Below, piece by piece: positions 1 through 10,490 of a stretch of DNA of 64,000 nucleotides. Location: the NCBI GenBank assembly GCA_011032825.1, contig JAADJZ010000001.1:372001-436000 (forward strand), written 5' to 3'. The number at the start of each line of letters is the position of its first letter. Position 1 is the first letter of the stretch. Source of the stretch: Massariosphaeria phaeospora (taxonomy: Eukaryota > Ascomycota > Dothideomycetes > Pleosporales). Below the pieces are notes generated by a model. The model was not told the origin of the DNA and did not search any database. It was given only the letters and a program-made list of their open reading frames with translations. The translations under genes were made by a program, and so were the position numbers.

Positions 1-1586
1 CAATTCCGGGAGAAGGAGACGTCACCACAGTCACAATCCCCACAACAGTCACTTTGCCAGGAGAAGAAGGTCCGGGTTCGATCACGACTCTGACTATTCC
101 CGGAGAAGGGGAAGTAATTACGGTTACAGTTCCCACAACAGTCACTTTGCCAGGAGAAGAAGGTCCGGGATCGATCACCACAATTACAGTTCCCACAACA
201 GTGACCTTGCCAGGAGAAGAAGGTCCGGGTTCGATCACGACGCTGACTATCCCGGGAGAAGGCGAAGTCATCACGGTCACAGTTCCGACGACTATTGCTG
301 GAGATGCCCCTACTTGCTCCCTTCCAGGAGAAGGTGTCACTGTTACAATTCCGGGTGATGCCGTCACTGTCACCCTGCCGGCCGAGATCTCGACTCTGAC
401 TATTCCAGGAGCAGGAGAAGTTATTACGATCACAGAGCCAACGACTATTGCAGAGACCCTTCCCGCCGCTGAGCCCTCGACAATAACTCTCTCCGCCGTA
501 GTGAGCACATTGACTGTTCCTGGAGCTGGAGAAGTAATTACAGTCACAGTGCCAACAACTATTGCAGAGACCCTTCCAGCTGTAGAGCCCTCAACAATAA
601 CTCTCTCCGCCGTAGTCAGCACCTTGACTGTTCCCGGAGCTGGAGAGGTAATTACGGTCACAGTGCCAACGACCATTGCAGAAACCCTTCCAGCCGCGGA
701 GCCCTCGACAATAACTCTCCCCGCCAGCACAGTAACTCTCCCCGCCGAACAAATTAGCGCAAGCGCGTGTCCGACCCTGGAGACGCCCTCAGCGAGCGCG
801 TGTCCGACAGCGAGCGCATGCCCAACTCTAGAGACGCCTTCAGCAAGCGCCTGCCCGACCTTAGAGACGCCCTCAGCGAGCGCGTGTCCAACAGCAAGCG
901 CATGCCCGACTCTAGAGACGCCTTCAGCAAGCGCCTGCCCGACCTTAGAGACGCCCTCAGCGAGCGCGTGTCCGACAGCGAGCGCATGCCCAACTCTAGA
1001 GACGCCTTCAGCGAGCGCATGCCCAACTCTTCCCCCATCAACAACCACAGTCACCGAAACGCCCTCGGCCGCCAGCTCGTCCGCTGGCATCGCCGCTTGC
1101 TCCGCGCCTCCCAACAGCATCCAAAACCCCAGCTTCGAAGCCCCGCTACCCCCTTGGGTCGCGCTTCAGGCCGGCGACGCAACACTCGAACGCACCAGCT
1201 CCTCGGCCTCGCCCGGCGGCACCTTTTCCTTCCGCGCGCGCAGCGGCCCCACCAACAACAACCTCCCGCAGAACCTCGTGCAGGCCGTGGCTCTGTGCCC
1301 GGGCACCACATACCGGCTTTCGTTTGCGGCGCGACGCGCCACGACTGGCGGGTCGGTCAGCGCTACAGGGTACATACAGGTTGGGACGGCGCCGGAAGTG
1401 GCCATTGCCGGTGGAGTCATAACATCTAATACATTCTCTCTTGCGGGCGGCGCGAGTGGCGGGACGTTCACTGTGCCGAGTGGTGTTAGGCACGGGCTTA
1501 TACGGATTGGGTTCACGTACACGGGCGCCACGACGACGGCTAAGGAGGTCCTTATCGATGATGTGGCGCTTACTGTGGTCGCGTAA
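1..1586 (+). CDS. Repeat-rich cell-surface protein with C-terminal carbohydrate-binding-like domain (5' truncated)
   Basis: The frame is open from base 3 to a TAA at 1584-1586, so the gene begins before the window. The visible ~527 residues fall into four parts. Up to about base 350 there are Thr/Val/Pro-rich repeats around VTLPGEEGPGSITT and GEVITVTVPTT. At about 385-735 there are three copies of a unit containing ETLPA.EPSTITLSA and STLTVPGAGEVITVTVPTT. At about 757-1040 there is a Cys-containing array of ASACPT and ASACPTLETPS units, arranged as a higher-order 28-residue repeat. From about 1110 there is a non-repetitive domain starting near NPSFE and ending in IDDVALTV, like the CenC/CBM4_9-type beta-sandwich seen in fungal secreted proteins. 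Thr/Ser/Pro richness suggests heavy O-glycosylation and a wall or adhesin role (inference). No GPI signal is visible at the C terminus, and the N-terminal signal peptide would lie outside the window. Confidence 0.8.
   Translation, partial: IPGEGDVTTVTIPTTVTLPGEEGPGSITTLTIPGEGEVITVTVPTTVTLPGEEGPGSITTITVPTTVTLPGEEGPGSITTLTIPGEGEVITVTVPTTIAGDAPTCSLPGEGVTVTIPGDAVTVTLPAEISTLTIPGAGEVITITEPTTIAETLPAAEPSTITLSAVVSTLTVPGAGEVITVTVPTTIAETLPAVEPSTITLSAVVSTLTVPGAGEVITVTVPTTIAETLPAAEPSTITLPASTVTLPAEQISASACPTLETPSASACPTASACPTLETPSASACPTLETPSASACPTASACPTLETPSASACPTLETPSASACPTASACPTLETPSASACPTLPPSTTTVTETPSAASSSAGIAACSAPPNSIQNPSFEAPLPPWVALQAGDATLERTSSSASPGGTFSFRARSGPTNNNLPQNLVQAVALCPGTTYRLSFAARRATTGGSVSATGYIQVGTAPEVAIAGGVITSNTFSLAGGASGGTFTVPSGVRHGLIRIGFTYTGATTTAKEVLIDDVALTVVA
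757..1040 (+). repeat. Higher-order coding minisatellite (ASACPT / ASACPTLETPS)
   Basis: The segment encodes ASACPT and ASACPTLETPS modules. A 28-residue (84-nt) super-unit of 6+11+11 residues recurs at least twice. The repeats are nearly identical at the nucleotide level, so a second plus-strand frame (767-1429) and minus-strand frames also stay open. Those are by-products of the repeat and not genes. Confidence 0.85.
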
Positions 1587-2751
1587 GTAAGTGTTCCTTG
1601 CTTTGCTGGCTGAAAGAATGAAGGCTCACTGATTATTTTAATTTCTTGTTCGTAATGTAATGCCGTAATCAATAATCCATACGTATATATATCCTGCGAA
1701 AAACCTATGGCGCCCCGACTGCATGTTGTAACAGTAGTATCAACATCCCCAAGTCATTTCAGCTAACATACGCTATGTGAAAACACGAGCGATCACATCA
1801 AGAGTACTTGGTACTACTATTCTAATCTGAAAGCCGACATCTGCACAGATACTTTCCAGACTGGGCTTCCAGTCACGGTCTTCAACACGGTACGTGCTGC
1901 AATAGATGGAGCAGCTGCAGCTGTACAACGACGTCTCCAAGCCCACGGAACAGGCCCGCAGGAACTGCGCTGCAGCAAACATGGCCCGCAATTCCATCGC
2001 CCCTATCCAGGATGAAGACAAGGATGATGTTATTTTTGGTTGGATCAAGACTGACGCGAGAACGCGGTCGAGATGCAATTGCTGCTCGCGGTGTTCATGG
2101 CGTTCCTGCTCACAGGGATCCAGCGGCTCGCGGTGCTAGTGCAGTTGCCACTAATCATCATGGTTCGCGCAGTCGTGGTCAAGTAGGCAGGTCCCAACAA
2201 AACCCAGTCCAGATGAGTGACGGCGAAGAAGAGGACGAGATCTTGGAGATCTCTGACGATGAGTAGAAGCTTGTTAAGCAAGCTATCAGGTGCGGCACAG
2301 ACAAAAACTGGCGGACGGGGGTATGAGCTGGTAGATGGGGTATGAGCTGGCGGATGGAGATGTATATGTTCAATTGCTTCACACAGGGCAGCAACTCTGT
2401 TGTTTGGGGATAGCTACCTTATAGCTTTAAAATCTACACATTTCATTAATACTTCCCTATAGTGGCTCACTGATGACAATATCTCTAGAGATGACTGATT
2501 GTCTAGATGCGTAGAGTTGAAGATGATGTCGTTGGGTACAGAGCTCAAACAGGCCTATGCGCAGCAAGCACATGTTCGACAATACGAACACCAACCTCCT
2601 TCCAGACCGAATCAATATATTTGCCTTGACTATCAGTGCAAACCCACGGACACCCATACGGACAACGCCGGTCATCTAATACCTGCTTTGCTTGGCGCGG
2701 TTGAGCCTCGTCAGATAGACTATGCAAACCAGGTCCAATAACACAATGAGG
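1587..2751. other. Intergenic, no supportable gene
   Basis: I see only short overlapping ORFs with no recognisable domain. One at 2012-2266 (+) ends in an acidic DGEEEDEILEISDDE-like tail and could be a relic of a longer gene, but it has no credible upstream exon. Confidence 0.4.
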
Positions 2752-3302
2752 CTACAGTCCACAGTGACAGTAGTCATTAGAGCGACAATGCTCTCGTCGA
2801 CTCTTGTCCGACTGAGACTCCGCGATGACATGAGTTGGTTCGACACAATTGACGTTACCACATAAGTGCGACGGGAGAAGACGCCCTAGTAAATAAAAGT
2901 TAGTAAGACAGAAGGCAAACAAATAATGCAGAACTGAAACATACCTGTAACAAGACCAACCCACTGCTCGAACGAAGTGTTGCCTACACCAACCATCAAG
3001 ATCCAAGAACAGACGACCGTCTTTTGGTAGTGAGTACAGGGCTTAGTGTTAGTGTGTTTGCAGACCTCATGGTTGATTATCATACGACCAATCTCATACA
3101 CCTCTCCATGATTGGGCGCTTCTAGGAATCGACAACCGCCAGTAAGGGTACCGTCTTTAAGCTGAGAATTTGTTTTGAAAAGAGAAATATGCGAAAATGG
3201 TGCAGCCAGATGGCTCCACGGCCGGAGGTTAGGACGTCCCCGACGCAAGAAAGCAAATGCGACTTCATTAACCTTCTTGTGCAATGTCGGACGGGTCCAT
3301 GC
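2752..3302 (-). CDS. His-Cys-box (zf-His_Me_endon) homing-endonuclease-like protein, 3' part of a spliced gene
   Basis: The last exon (2885-2752) and an upstream exon ending at 2945 are separated by a 59-nt intron (GTATGT donor, CTAAC branch, TAG acceptor), and the joined frame is open. The join gives WVGLVTG followed by RLLPSHLCGNVNCVEPTHVI, the zinc-loop and active-site core of His-Me finger (I-PpoI-like) endonucleases: catalytic-type His in SHLC, and zinc ligands C..C..H. The block ends near SRREHC with further Cys/His. The position of the metal-binding Asn of I-PpoI (DDN) reads DK here, so catalysis is doubtful. The 5' end of this exon is unresolved: the frame is open only back to a TAG at 3303-3305, and further introns probably connect it to the repeat-encoding exons at 3397-4149. 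Related domains occur as free-standing fungal orphan genes. Confidence 0.55.
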
Positions 3303-3396
3303 CTATATCAGACAGCGCTGCCGGTCTGTAAAAACCCGGCTTGAAAGGACATCTGCAAGGTTGAAGTCTTCCTCACTCTGCGGATGTTGATCTAGC

Positions 3397-4149
3397 CTAT
3401 ATGCCAGACCAAGATCTGTCCCTCTGCGAAGGATCATTTGGTGGGTTTCCTCGACTGCTCGACGTTGTATAATGGGCGTACTTAGGGCGTTGTGTGACTG
3501 AGGCATCGCTGTCGTCGGCCAGTTCAACAATCTGACGCCCATGTCCAACCCTTCGCTTCACCGTCTTGACATAAACCTCTGGACCGCCATCATCATACAG
3601 GTCAACAATCAGATAAGGCTGCCCATGCCCAACCCTTCGCTTCACTGTCTTGGCGTCAACCTCTGGACCGCAATCATCGCCCAGGTCAACAATCGGATGA
3701 GGCCGCCCATGCCCAACCCTCCGCTTCACTGTCTTGACGTCGAGATTGTGCTCACTTGAATGCTGTGGAGCAGTATAAGCAGCATCCCCTCCTGTCTTGC
3801 TAGCATCTGAGCGATATAGACCTGTGCATACACCGAACCGAGTTACGAACAAATTGACAAATTCCTTGGCAAAGGTGATATCGCTGGCAGCAAGAGCTGC
3901 AAATGGGGATGCTGCGAAGTCATATTGATAGAGAGCGCTCAGGCTGGTGTAGTCGAGTGCTGGGTTGAGTGCAGGTGATACCCGATAGTCAGGAGAGACA
4001 GTAGGATGAGAGGCAGTACGACGAGAGAATGATAGAGTTGAAGCGGTTTCCCTATAAGGTGTTAGAAGAGACTACAGGCAAAGACAGCAGACTTACCTAA
4101 GGGTGCTCCGGTCTGCCCTAGACAAGGACAAACGGTGAGGATAGTTCAT
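3397..4149 (-). CDS. Hypothetical protein with three tandem 28-residue repeats (5' exons)
   Basis: The start ATG is at 4149. Exon 1 (4149-4097) joins exon 2 (from 4051) across a 45-nt intron with GTAAGT donor and ATAG acceptor. The phase matches exactly and the frame stays open to a TAG at 3397, giving 235 residues if it ends there. The N-terminal ~125 residues are Ser/Ala-rich without a signal peptide. Three 28-residue repeats follow, built on VKTVKRRVGHG plus an acidic VDLGDDCGPEV-type stretch. An alternative intron inside exon 2 (GTACGC donor at about 3465, acceptor ATAG) shifts into another long open frame leading toward the His-Cys-box exons. These may therefore be the N-terminal exons of the downstream endonuclease-like gene. 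No function is recognised for the repeats. Confidence 0.5.
3530..3765 (-). repeat. Three 84-bp tandem repeats inside a coding exon
   Basis: Each 84-bp unit encodes (D/Y)(V/A)KTVKRRVGHG followed by an acidic segment. The first two are well conserved and the third degenerates after RRVGHG. The basic and acidic halves alternate, giving a charge-patterned repeat. Confidence 0.8.
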
Positions 4150-5526
4150 AGCACTTGGTGGATCATTACCAACAGGCCACATCGAGAGAAATACAGCTGC
4201 AAGGTGCTAGGAAGCGAACAACAACCTTGCGGGTGAGAGGTATCAAGCAAAGGTTCGCAGGGATAGAAGGTAAAGGCACAGCCAGCTTGAAGCCTGCGGC
4301 AGACAGGACGACAAGAGGCGGGGCCAGAGGAAGAGGTACTACCAAAAGCAAAATATCGCAGCGACTGAGGAAAAGGCACAGCCAGGAGTGTCGGTAGGTG
4401 GGCAGACTCCATGACGTGATCAAGTGCTCTGAAAGTAACGACGTGGACATCTTGGAAAATACAACAGAAACGCCACATCGCGTGCGTCGGAAGCTGCGAT
4501 ACGAGCTAGCAACGTCTAACTGTGATGCGACTTAGCAATTGCAGAGAAGAGCGCCAGCAAATTATATATACGAACAGTATGTTAGACTGCTTGCTGAGTG
4601 TGTTCAGCGGATGAAGAAGTCATGAAGTTGGCCCACACCAGACGGAAAGGGCTAGGCGACCAAGTCCGTGTGCAGCGCAGGAACTGAGTCGCAAGAGCAA
4701 CAGGCTCCAACCCCAACAACATACAGGCCAGCCATCTACCGTGCGGCTGGGGACAGGCTGCTCAAACCCCTATCGACAATAGAGCGATGTGGCGGCGCGC
4801 CAGAGACGAACCAGTACCCTATAATTGTACAATTGACTGAAGCTTATAACGCTGCTGGCTTGTCGCGGCAGAGGTAGCGATCGAGTGGTTTTGACTGCGA
4901 CGGCAGATTCAATTCGTTGGGCGAGAAGAGGCATAGGTTGACATGTCAGGTAGAGGCGGATCTCTGCCAGGTGGACCAGGCAGTGCAGACATTACCCGGT
5001 ATGCTAGATACAACAGCGCTTTGCAAAAACCGAGCTAGACTGTCTATCCATTGCTGATATCTTGTATACTGTCAAGAGGATCGCCCATCGTCTACCTACT
5101 CTGTTTCTTGGTCAGCAATGGATTCTGCCAGGGCGGTGGGTACTTACGTCCGAAGAGAGAGCGGTAGATGGTCTACGTTGGTGAAAGCGCCGGCGGGTCA
5201 CTAGCGGAGTGCTCGGCGAAGGTAGGCATCCTAGTTGGTGAGCAGTTTTCCTAGCATATTCAGAGCGAAAACGGTGAGTTTAAAGGTTCAGTTTGAGATG
5301 CTTCTCCTACATACAAGTAGTGTAGAAGTTTGCTGCTTCTAAACGTAATTACATTGAGGCCGATACTACGGCACGCACTCCAGCACCATAGTCCAAGATC
5401 ACCGTTACGATTGGCACCAAGTTCAACTTCACTTATGCCAACCCTGGAGATCGCCGGTGCAAACATCGAGATATTGTCCCTTTATTAAGAACATGTTAAT
5501 TCCCTCCGGGCACGCGACCATCTGGC
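4150..5526. other. Intergenic, no supportable gene
   Basis: There are only short unrecognised ORFs on both strands. I find no domain, repeat array or RNA gene. Confidence 0.4.
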
Positions 5527-6376
5527 TCATCCCCCCTTTCGCGGCGCGATTGGGGTAGCTACTGGAGCGCGGTTGCTTACTGTGGCCTTCTTGCGCTGGT
5601 AGTGGTTGTCGAGGATCTTGCGAACGCGATCAACGCTCTGCTCTTTGCCGGCGGGCGCCTTTAGGCTGTCGAGGTTGTATGGGGAGTCGATGAGGACAGC
5701 ATCGTTGACTACGATTTGGCTGCCGTGCCAGCGGGTCGGAAGACTGTAGGAAGAAAGTAAGCTCTCGGATATTCCCTGTTGAGGGTGCAGATGAGCTGCA
5801 CAAGGAGCAGTCTCACGTTCTAGCAAAGACGTCGAAGATCTCTTGTGCCTCCTTGGTCACTCCCTTGCCTTTCTGGGCATCCCTCTTCTTCATGTCCCGG
5901 ATCGTCTGCTCCTCGCGCTGCTTCAGTGCGTCGAGGTCAACCTTTGCTATACTCGGCAGCGCGCCATCGAAGCCGGCACCTGACTCAGGAACCCGCTCCC
6001 CTGGTCCGACCAGCTCAAACTGGAGGATATGTGCAAACGGGATGATGTGGTAGTCGCCGGGCTGGCTGGAGAGGGGCGCGGCAGGGTTTGGTGGAGCGGG
6101 CGCTGTGTTGATTGCAATCGCATTCGTGATGTTGCACGTGGTGAAGAGGGTGCCCTCGAGCACATTGTTGTGGGGAGCGCATGTGATTTTGATGCTGCAA
6201 GTCGATTTTGTCAGCCAGCATGCCTCTCACGCAAGAAAGCATCGAGGGCCGAGGAAGACATACCGGGCGCCAACGGCCTTGTACAGGGCCGCGTCCCCGT
6301 CAATGACGTCCTTGGCGGAATGGACCTTGGGCGTCGCGATCTTGCCGACGATGCTCTGGCGCTTTGTATCCGCCAT
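5527..6376 (-). CDS. LSM12 homologue (Sm-like plus anticodon-binding-like AD domain)
   Basis: Three exons, 6376-6264, 6194-5817 and 5743-5527, sum to 708 nt (235 residues). Introns are GTATGT...TTGCAG and GTGAGA...CTACAG. The start is the first ATG of a frame reading MADTKRQSIVGKI. The LSM-type half (about residues 25-90) includes LEGTLFTTCNITNAIAINT and SSQPGDYHIIP. The C-terminal AD domain has the LSM12 hallmark KGVTKEAQEIFD, then LPTRWHGSQIVVNDAVLI and a basic tail. LSM12 proteins are cytoplasmic, bind RNA or nicotinic-acid dinucleotide depending on lineage, and in yeast associate with Pbp1/ataxin-2 and the ribosome. The length matches fungal orthologues and nothing is missing. Confidence 0.92.
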
Positions 6377-6897
6377 GGCTCCTCGTCAATCGCAGAGGCA
6401 GCGGGCGCAGACTGGGTGTTGTGCAGCGCAGCCAACGGCCCCGTAGCTCACCAAAGACTCCAGTAGCACCCCAACGCCGGACCTCATGCACGCACAAAGA
6501 AGCACTGCAAAGGAGCGACAAGAAGAGAACAGCCGAGCACTGCCAAAAGGGCGACGTCGAAGGGGCGGCGCCAGACGAGGACAGCGCAGCGCAGCGTGCA
6601 GGTGAGTACAGAGTCCAGACGCAGGTGGTTGCCGGCCGCAGGGTCCTGAGCTCCTCGACGCACTAGCCCCCTTTGAGCTTAGCGAGCCGCGCCGCCGTCC
6701 CCTGCCCACCTGGCGGTGCCACGTCTGCGGTCACACCTCATCGCACCGTGTGTAAGAGCAGCAGCAGGCACAGTAAGTAGCATGGCCGTTCCCATTCAAA
6801 TCTCGTCAATCTCGTCTATATAAGCATGTGCTTTCACTTTCAAATCAAGCCTCGCGTCTGCTGCCGTCTAGCCCACCTATGCATCGTAACCCATCGT
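6377..6897. other. Region between LSM12 5' end and gnd1 3' end
   Basis: It holds the LSM12 upstream region and the 3' flank of gnd1. I see nothing else in it. Confidence 0.4.
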
Positions 6898-8894
6898 CTA
6901 TGCGTTGTACGTCGAGGCCGACACATTTCCTCCCCTTCCGGTCCAGTTGACGTGGATGTCCTTTCCTTCGGGGTACTCGGAGCTGGCGTACTCGGGCTTG
7001 ACCCGGAAGGTGTGCGCACCGAAGTAGTCACGCTGTGCCTGCAGGAGGTTGGCAGGCAGGTCCTTGGAGCGGTAGCCGTCGTAGAAGCTCAGAGCAGTGC
7101 TAAACGCGGGAGTGGGAATGCCCCATAGAGCGCCCTTGGACACAACGCTGAATCATGTTAGCATACTGACACAGGATGACCAGACGTCCAACTCACTCTC
7201 TCCACCCAGATTGCGCATGGTGGATGGCCTTGGTGAAAAAGTCGTCAAAGAGCAGATTCTCAAGGTCGGGGTTTGCACGGTAACTGCCAAAGTCAGTACT
7301 TCCGCCATGTCCTTCCAGGATTGATGCTTACGCTTTCGTGATGTCCTTCAGGAAAACAGATCGGATAATGCAGCCACCACGCCACATGAGCGCGATCTCG
7401 GGCTTGTTCAGCTTCCACTTGTACTCCTTGGCGGCCTAGTTTCCTGTTAGCAGATACAGAAGATCCCCCATTCAGATACTGACATTCTGGATCAACATGA
7501 AGCCTTGAGCGTACGAAATGATCTTGGACGCGTACAGAGCCTGCTCGAGGTTGTCGATAAACGCTTTCTTGTCGCCAGTGAAGCTTGGTGTAGGACCATC
7601 AAGGAGCTTGGCAGCACGGCCGCGCTCAGCCTTGAGTGAACTCAAGCATCGCGAAAAGACGGCTTCTCCAATCAAGGTGACGGGCATGCCAAGATCCAGA
7701 GCGTTGATCGCAGTCCACTTTCCGGTACCCTTCTGGCCAGCGGAGTCCATGATCTTCTCGACAATGGGGACGCCATCCTTCTCGTCGTTTTTGTACATGA
7801 TATCGCGTGTGATCTCGATCAGGAAAGAATCGAGGACACCCTTGTTCCACTCATTGAAGACGTCGCCCATCTCCTTGTCTGACATTCCCAGTCCACGTTT
7901 CATGATATCGTAGGCCTAGAATACGTCAGTCCCGCAGCTGTAAGCTTCGATGGTTCTAGTTCTTGCCTCGCAGATCAGCTGCATGTCACCGTACTCGATA
8001 CCATTGTGAACCATCTTGACGTAGTGGCCGGCACCCTCGTCACCGACCCATTGGCAGCAGGGCTCGCCATCGGACTTTGCGGATATAGATTGAAGGACGT
8101 CCTAGCCACAGTCAGAGAACTATCTGGTAAAATGCGTCTGGTCTCACCTTGATATAAGGCCAGGCCTCCTCATTTCCACCAGGCATGATGCTGGGGCCGT
8201 ATCGGGCACCCTCTTCTCCTCCGGACACACCGGTACCGACAAAGCGGATACCCTTCTGGAGCAGGTATTTTGTCCGGCGATTTGTGTCGGGATAGTGGGA
8301 GTTGCCGCCGTCGATGATGATGTCGCCCTCCTCAGCACCACCCTCGGTAAGGAGAAGCTCAATGAAGTCGTCGACGGGCTTGCCGGCCATGACGAGCATC
8401 ATCATGCGTCGGGGTTTCTTAAGCTTTGCCACGAACTCCTTGATGGACTTGGCGCCGACGACGGATTTGCCCTTGGCCTCTGTTCGCAGTCAGCTTCCAT
8501 CATATGGCGGCTAGTCCTACGGCAATCTTTACCATCGGCCAAGAACCGGTCGACCTTAGCCACGCTGTCGGGTTTGTTAGTCTACGGCAGCGCTAGAAGG
8601 GTCCGAGTGGCTCACGTTCGGTTGAAGGCTACAACCTGCAAAGCTGTTAGTCTTTCATGTCACGGCACTGCTCGGATAGGAGTCGTACTGTGAATCCGTG
8701 ATCGGCACTGACTCGGTTAGCTATGCTGAGCAGACTAGTTGAAGGGTGAGTGGAGGCTTACGCATTGAGGATCAAGTTCTGCCCCATGACCTAGACATGG
8801 CACTCAGCAGCTATTCATCGGTGGTTCTGTCGCGCGGTGCGAAGGGACTCACCGCGAGGCCGATGAGGCCGAAATCACCAACGGCTTCAGTCAT
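6898..8894 (-). CDS. gnd1: 6-phosphogluconate dehydrogenase, decarboxylating
   Basis: Eleven exons (8894-8853, 8790-8762, 8707-8689, 8635-8616, 8564-8533, 8479-8148, 8101-7967, 7915-7484, 7435-7332, 7283-7197, 7147-6898) total 1482 nt, 493 residues, the normal fungal length. The enzyme converts 6-phosphogluconate to ribulose 5-phosphate with NADPH and CO2 release in the cytosolic oxidative pentose phosphate pathway. Visible motifs are the dinucleotide fold GLIGLAVMGQNLI (residues 9-21), [27 protein letters not shown], and the catalytic [13 protein letters not shown] with Lys187 and Asn191. The C terminus is helical and ends YNA. Exons 2-5 are only 29, 19, 20 and 32 nt. Intron 7 has a GC donor (GAG|GCAAGA at 7966-7965). 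Introns 3 and 8 skip an AG next to the branch site. All phases agree with the conserved protein. Confidence 0.97.
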
Positions 8895-9606
8895 AGTGGG
8901 GGGCTGTGGTAGGCAGTCCCAAGCGGGCAGTCGGAGTCGGCGGGATGGCGGGATGGCGGGGTAGCTGGCGGACAGAGCGTAGGATGTGATTGAAAAGAGT
9001 CGGTGGAGTGAGGATGAAGAGATGGACGGAGGACAGGCGGGGGGCTTGGAAGATAAGTACTCTAGCCTGGACTTCCGGCACGAAAGGTTTGGGAGTCTGT
9101 CTGTGGAAGCGCATGCGTGGGCTGGCACGGCGGGGCACTGGCCGCGCACCGAATGACCTAGCAGGGCGGGCACCATTGCTTGTAATCATCCGACTAAGCC
9201 CACCCAGGGCCGCCTGCTTGCGAGTTGATCCCTATAAATTTCTTATACAAATCCACTCAATAATATCCACGGAGAATGCGTCGTGTCGGCCGTGGTGGTA
9301 GCGGCGCCGGCCTGAACCGCAGTTTCCGGGCCTGTTCCGCGGAAAACGCTGCAGTGCACGCTGGCTCCTGTCTGCGTACTCCATACGCCTGCACCGAGTC
9401 GCCGTCATCCTGGCCGTCGCTCGTTCGATCGAGGAGACGGGAGGGGAGGGAAACACTCGTCCTGCATGTGGGTCCACGGGTGCAGGTGGTAGTAGTGAAT
9501 TGCCCCGCACTATCCCCAGGTGGGATGTGGTGGCGCGACGGGCTTGGCGTCATCACGTGTGCATGCTATGCCCGGGCGGGCCCTAGGCTTTCTTGATCTG
9601 CGTCTT
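8895..9606. other. gnd1 upstream region
   Basis: GC-rich upstream DNA with a short imperfect GGGATGGC iteration near 8940-8960. No other gene is supportable. Confidence 0.4.
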
Positions 9607-9842
9607 TCACCACTTGACATGCTTTTCCTGGAGCAGCGTGGCCCGCATAACCCAAGTGAGCGACTTGACCTTGTACGGCTCTTTGAGAAGCGAAGGAGCA
9701 ACCTGGGCTGCGCTGCAATCTGCTCCAATAACAACCATATTTTTGTCGTCCAGATCCACATTATCGCGCCATCGAGAGGTGTTGAGTACTTCACTAGTGA
9801 AAGACTCACATCCTGGCATGTTGTTCACGAATTCGTTCTGAA
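9607..9842 (-). pseudogene. Relic of flavin-dependent (Baeyer-Villiger-type) monooxygenase, middle part
   Basis: The minus-strand frame from 9842 to a TGA at 9607 reads NEFVNNMPGCESFTSEV, then NTSRWRDNVDLDDKNMVVIG and ADCSAAQVAPSLLKE. This is the segment of class B flavoprotein monooxygenases that enters the NADP-binding Rossmann motif (usually G.G.S..Q). It is preceded by an acceptor-like TTTCAG and, 40 nt upstream, a GTACGC donor-like site, so it looks like a former exon. The rest of the protein, including the N-terminal FAD motif, is missing here. A later part of the same family lies inverted at 13762-14067. The second glycine of the motif is replaced (GADCSA), in keeping with decay. Confidence 0.7.
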
Positions 9843-10490
9843 ACAGATACAGGTGTGCTACGCGGCAATTGAGTGCGTACCTTAGTACCTAGCACATTGC
9901 TCCTTGCTTCCTGGCGCCACGTGTTGGTAAGCATCAGTATCGTCCCGCACCTGTAAGATAATACTTCACATAAAGCACTACCCACACAAGCTTGGAGAGA
10001 AGGGTTTTGCATCGTTAGTACCACAGTGAAGCTGAGAACAAAGCACAATACTACGCTTCCGGGTGTTACCGGGACAGTGGATCTGCTGAAACCGGTCGTC
10101 TTCTCTATTCAATGACAGTGGCTACTGGTATTATGGCGCGGGATTTCGAACGATCCGGCGGGTCTCAAGGTGGATGATCAAGGGAGCTACATTCCATGGC
10201 TAAGTCCGGCTAACACAGTCTTTGTATTACGTTCGAGTACGTACATCCAGCACGCGTATAACAAAGCCTTCTTTCGAGCTTATAGGCGGGGTAAATTGCA
10301 GATGCTACGGTTACAATTGCGCTACTGGCTATCCGGCGTCCGAGACGCTCCTTTAGCAGGAGTGTTAAAATAAACTGGTCGAGTAAGAGGACTACGACGC
10401 CTTTCGGCGGACACATATATAAGGCCGACACCTGTGCATTCGACAATTGTCAAGACATCTCTTTGATCTTTACCATTCCACACTTACGCC
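9843..10490. other. Kinase upstream region
   Basis: No gene recognised. A TATATAA element at 10416-10422 lies about 70 nt before the kinase ATG. Confidence 0.4.
10416..10422 (+). promoter_or_regulatory. TATA-box candidate of the SRPK-like kinase
   Basis: TATATAA lies 69 nt before the start codon at 10491. The position fits a core promoter, but the transcription start is not known. Confidence 0.4.

Noticed and set aside
767..1429. 220-residue plus-strand open frame overlapping the surface-protein gene
   Set aside because: It is the +1 reading of the 84-bp repeat. Composition changes abruptly after the repeat and no start context or domain exists.
3530..3765. Repeats with KR sites as a Kex2-processed cyclic-peptide (RiPP) precursor
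   Set aside because: The spliced N terminus (MNYPHRLSLSRADRS...) has no signal peptide, the putative cores are long and charged, and no tailoring enzyme (UstY-like or tyrosinase-type partner) is adjacent.
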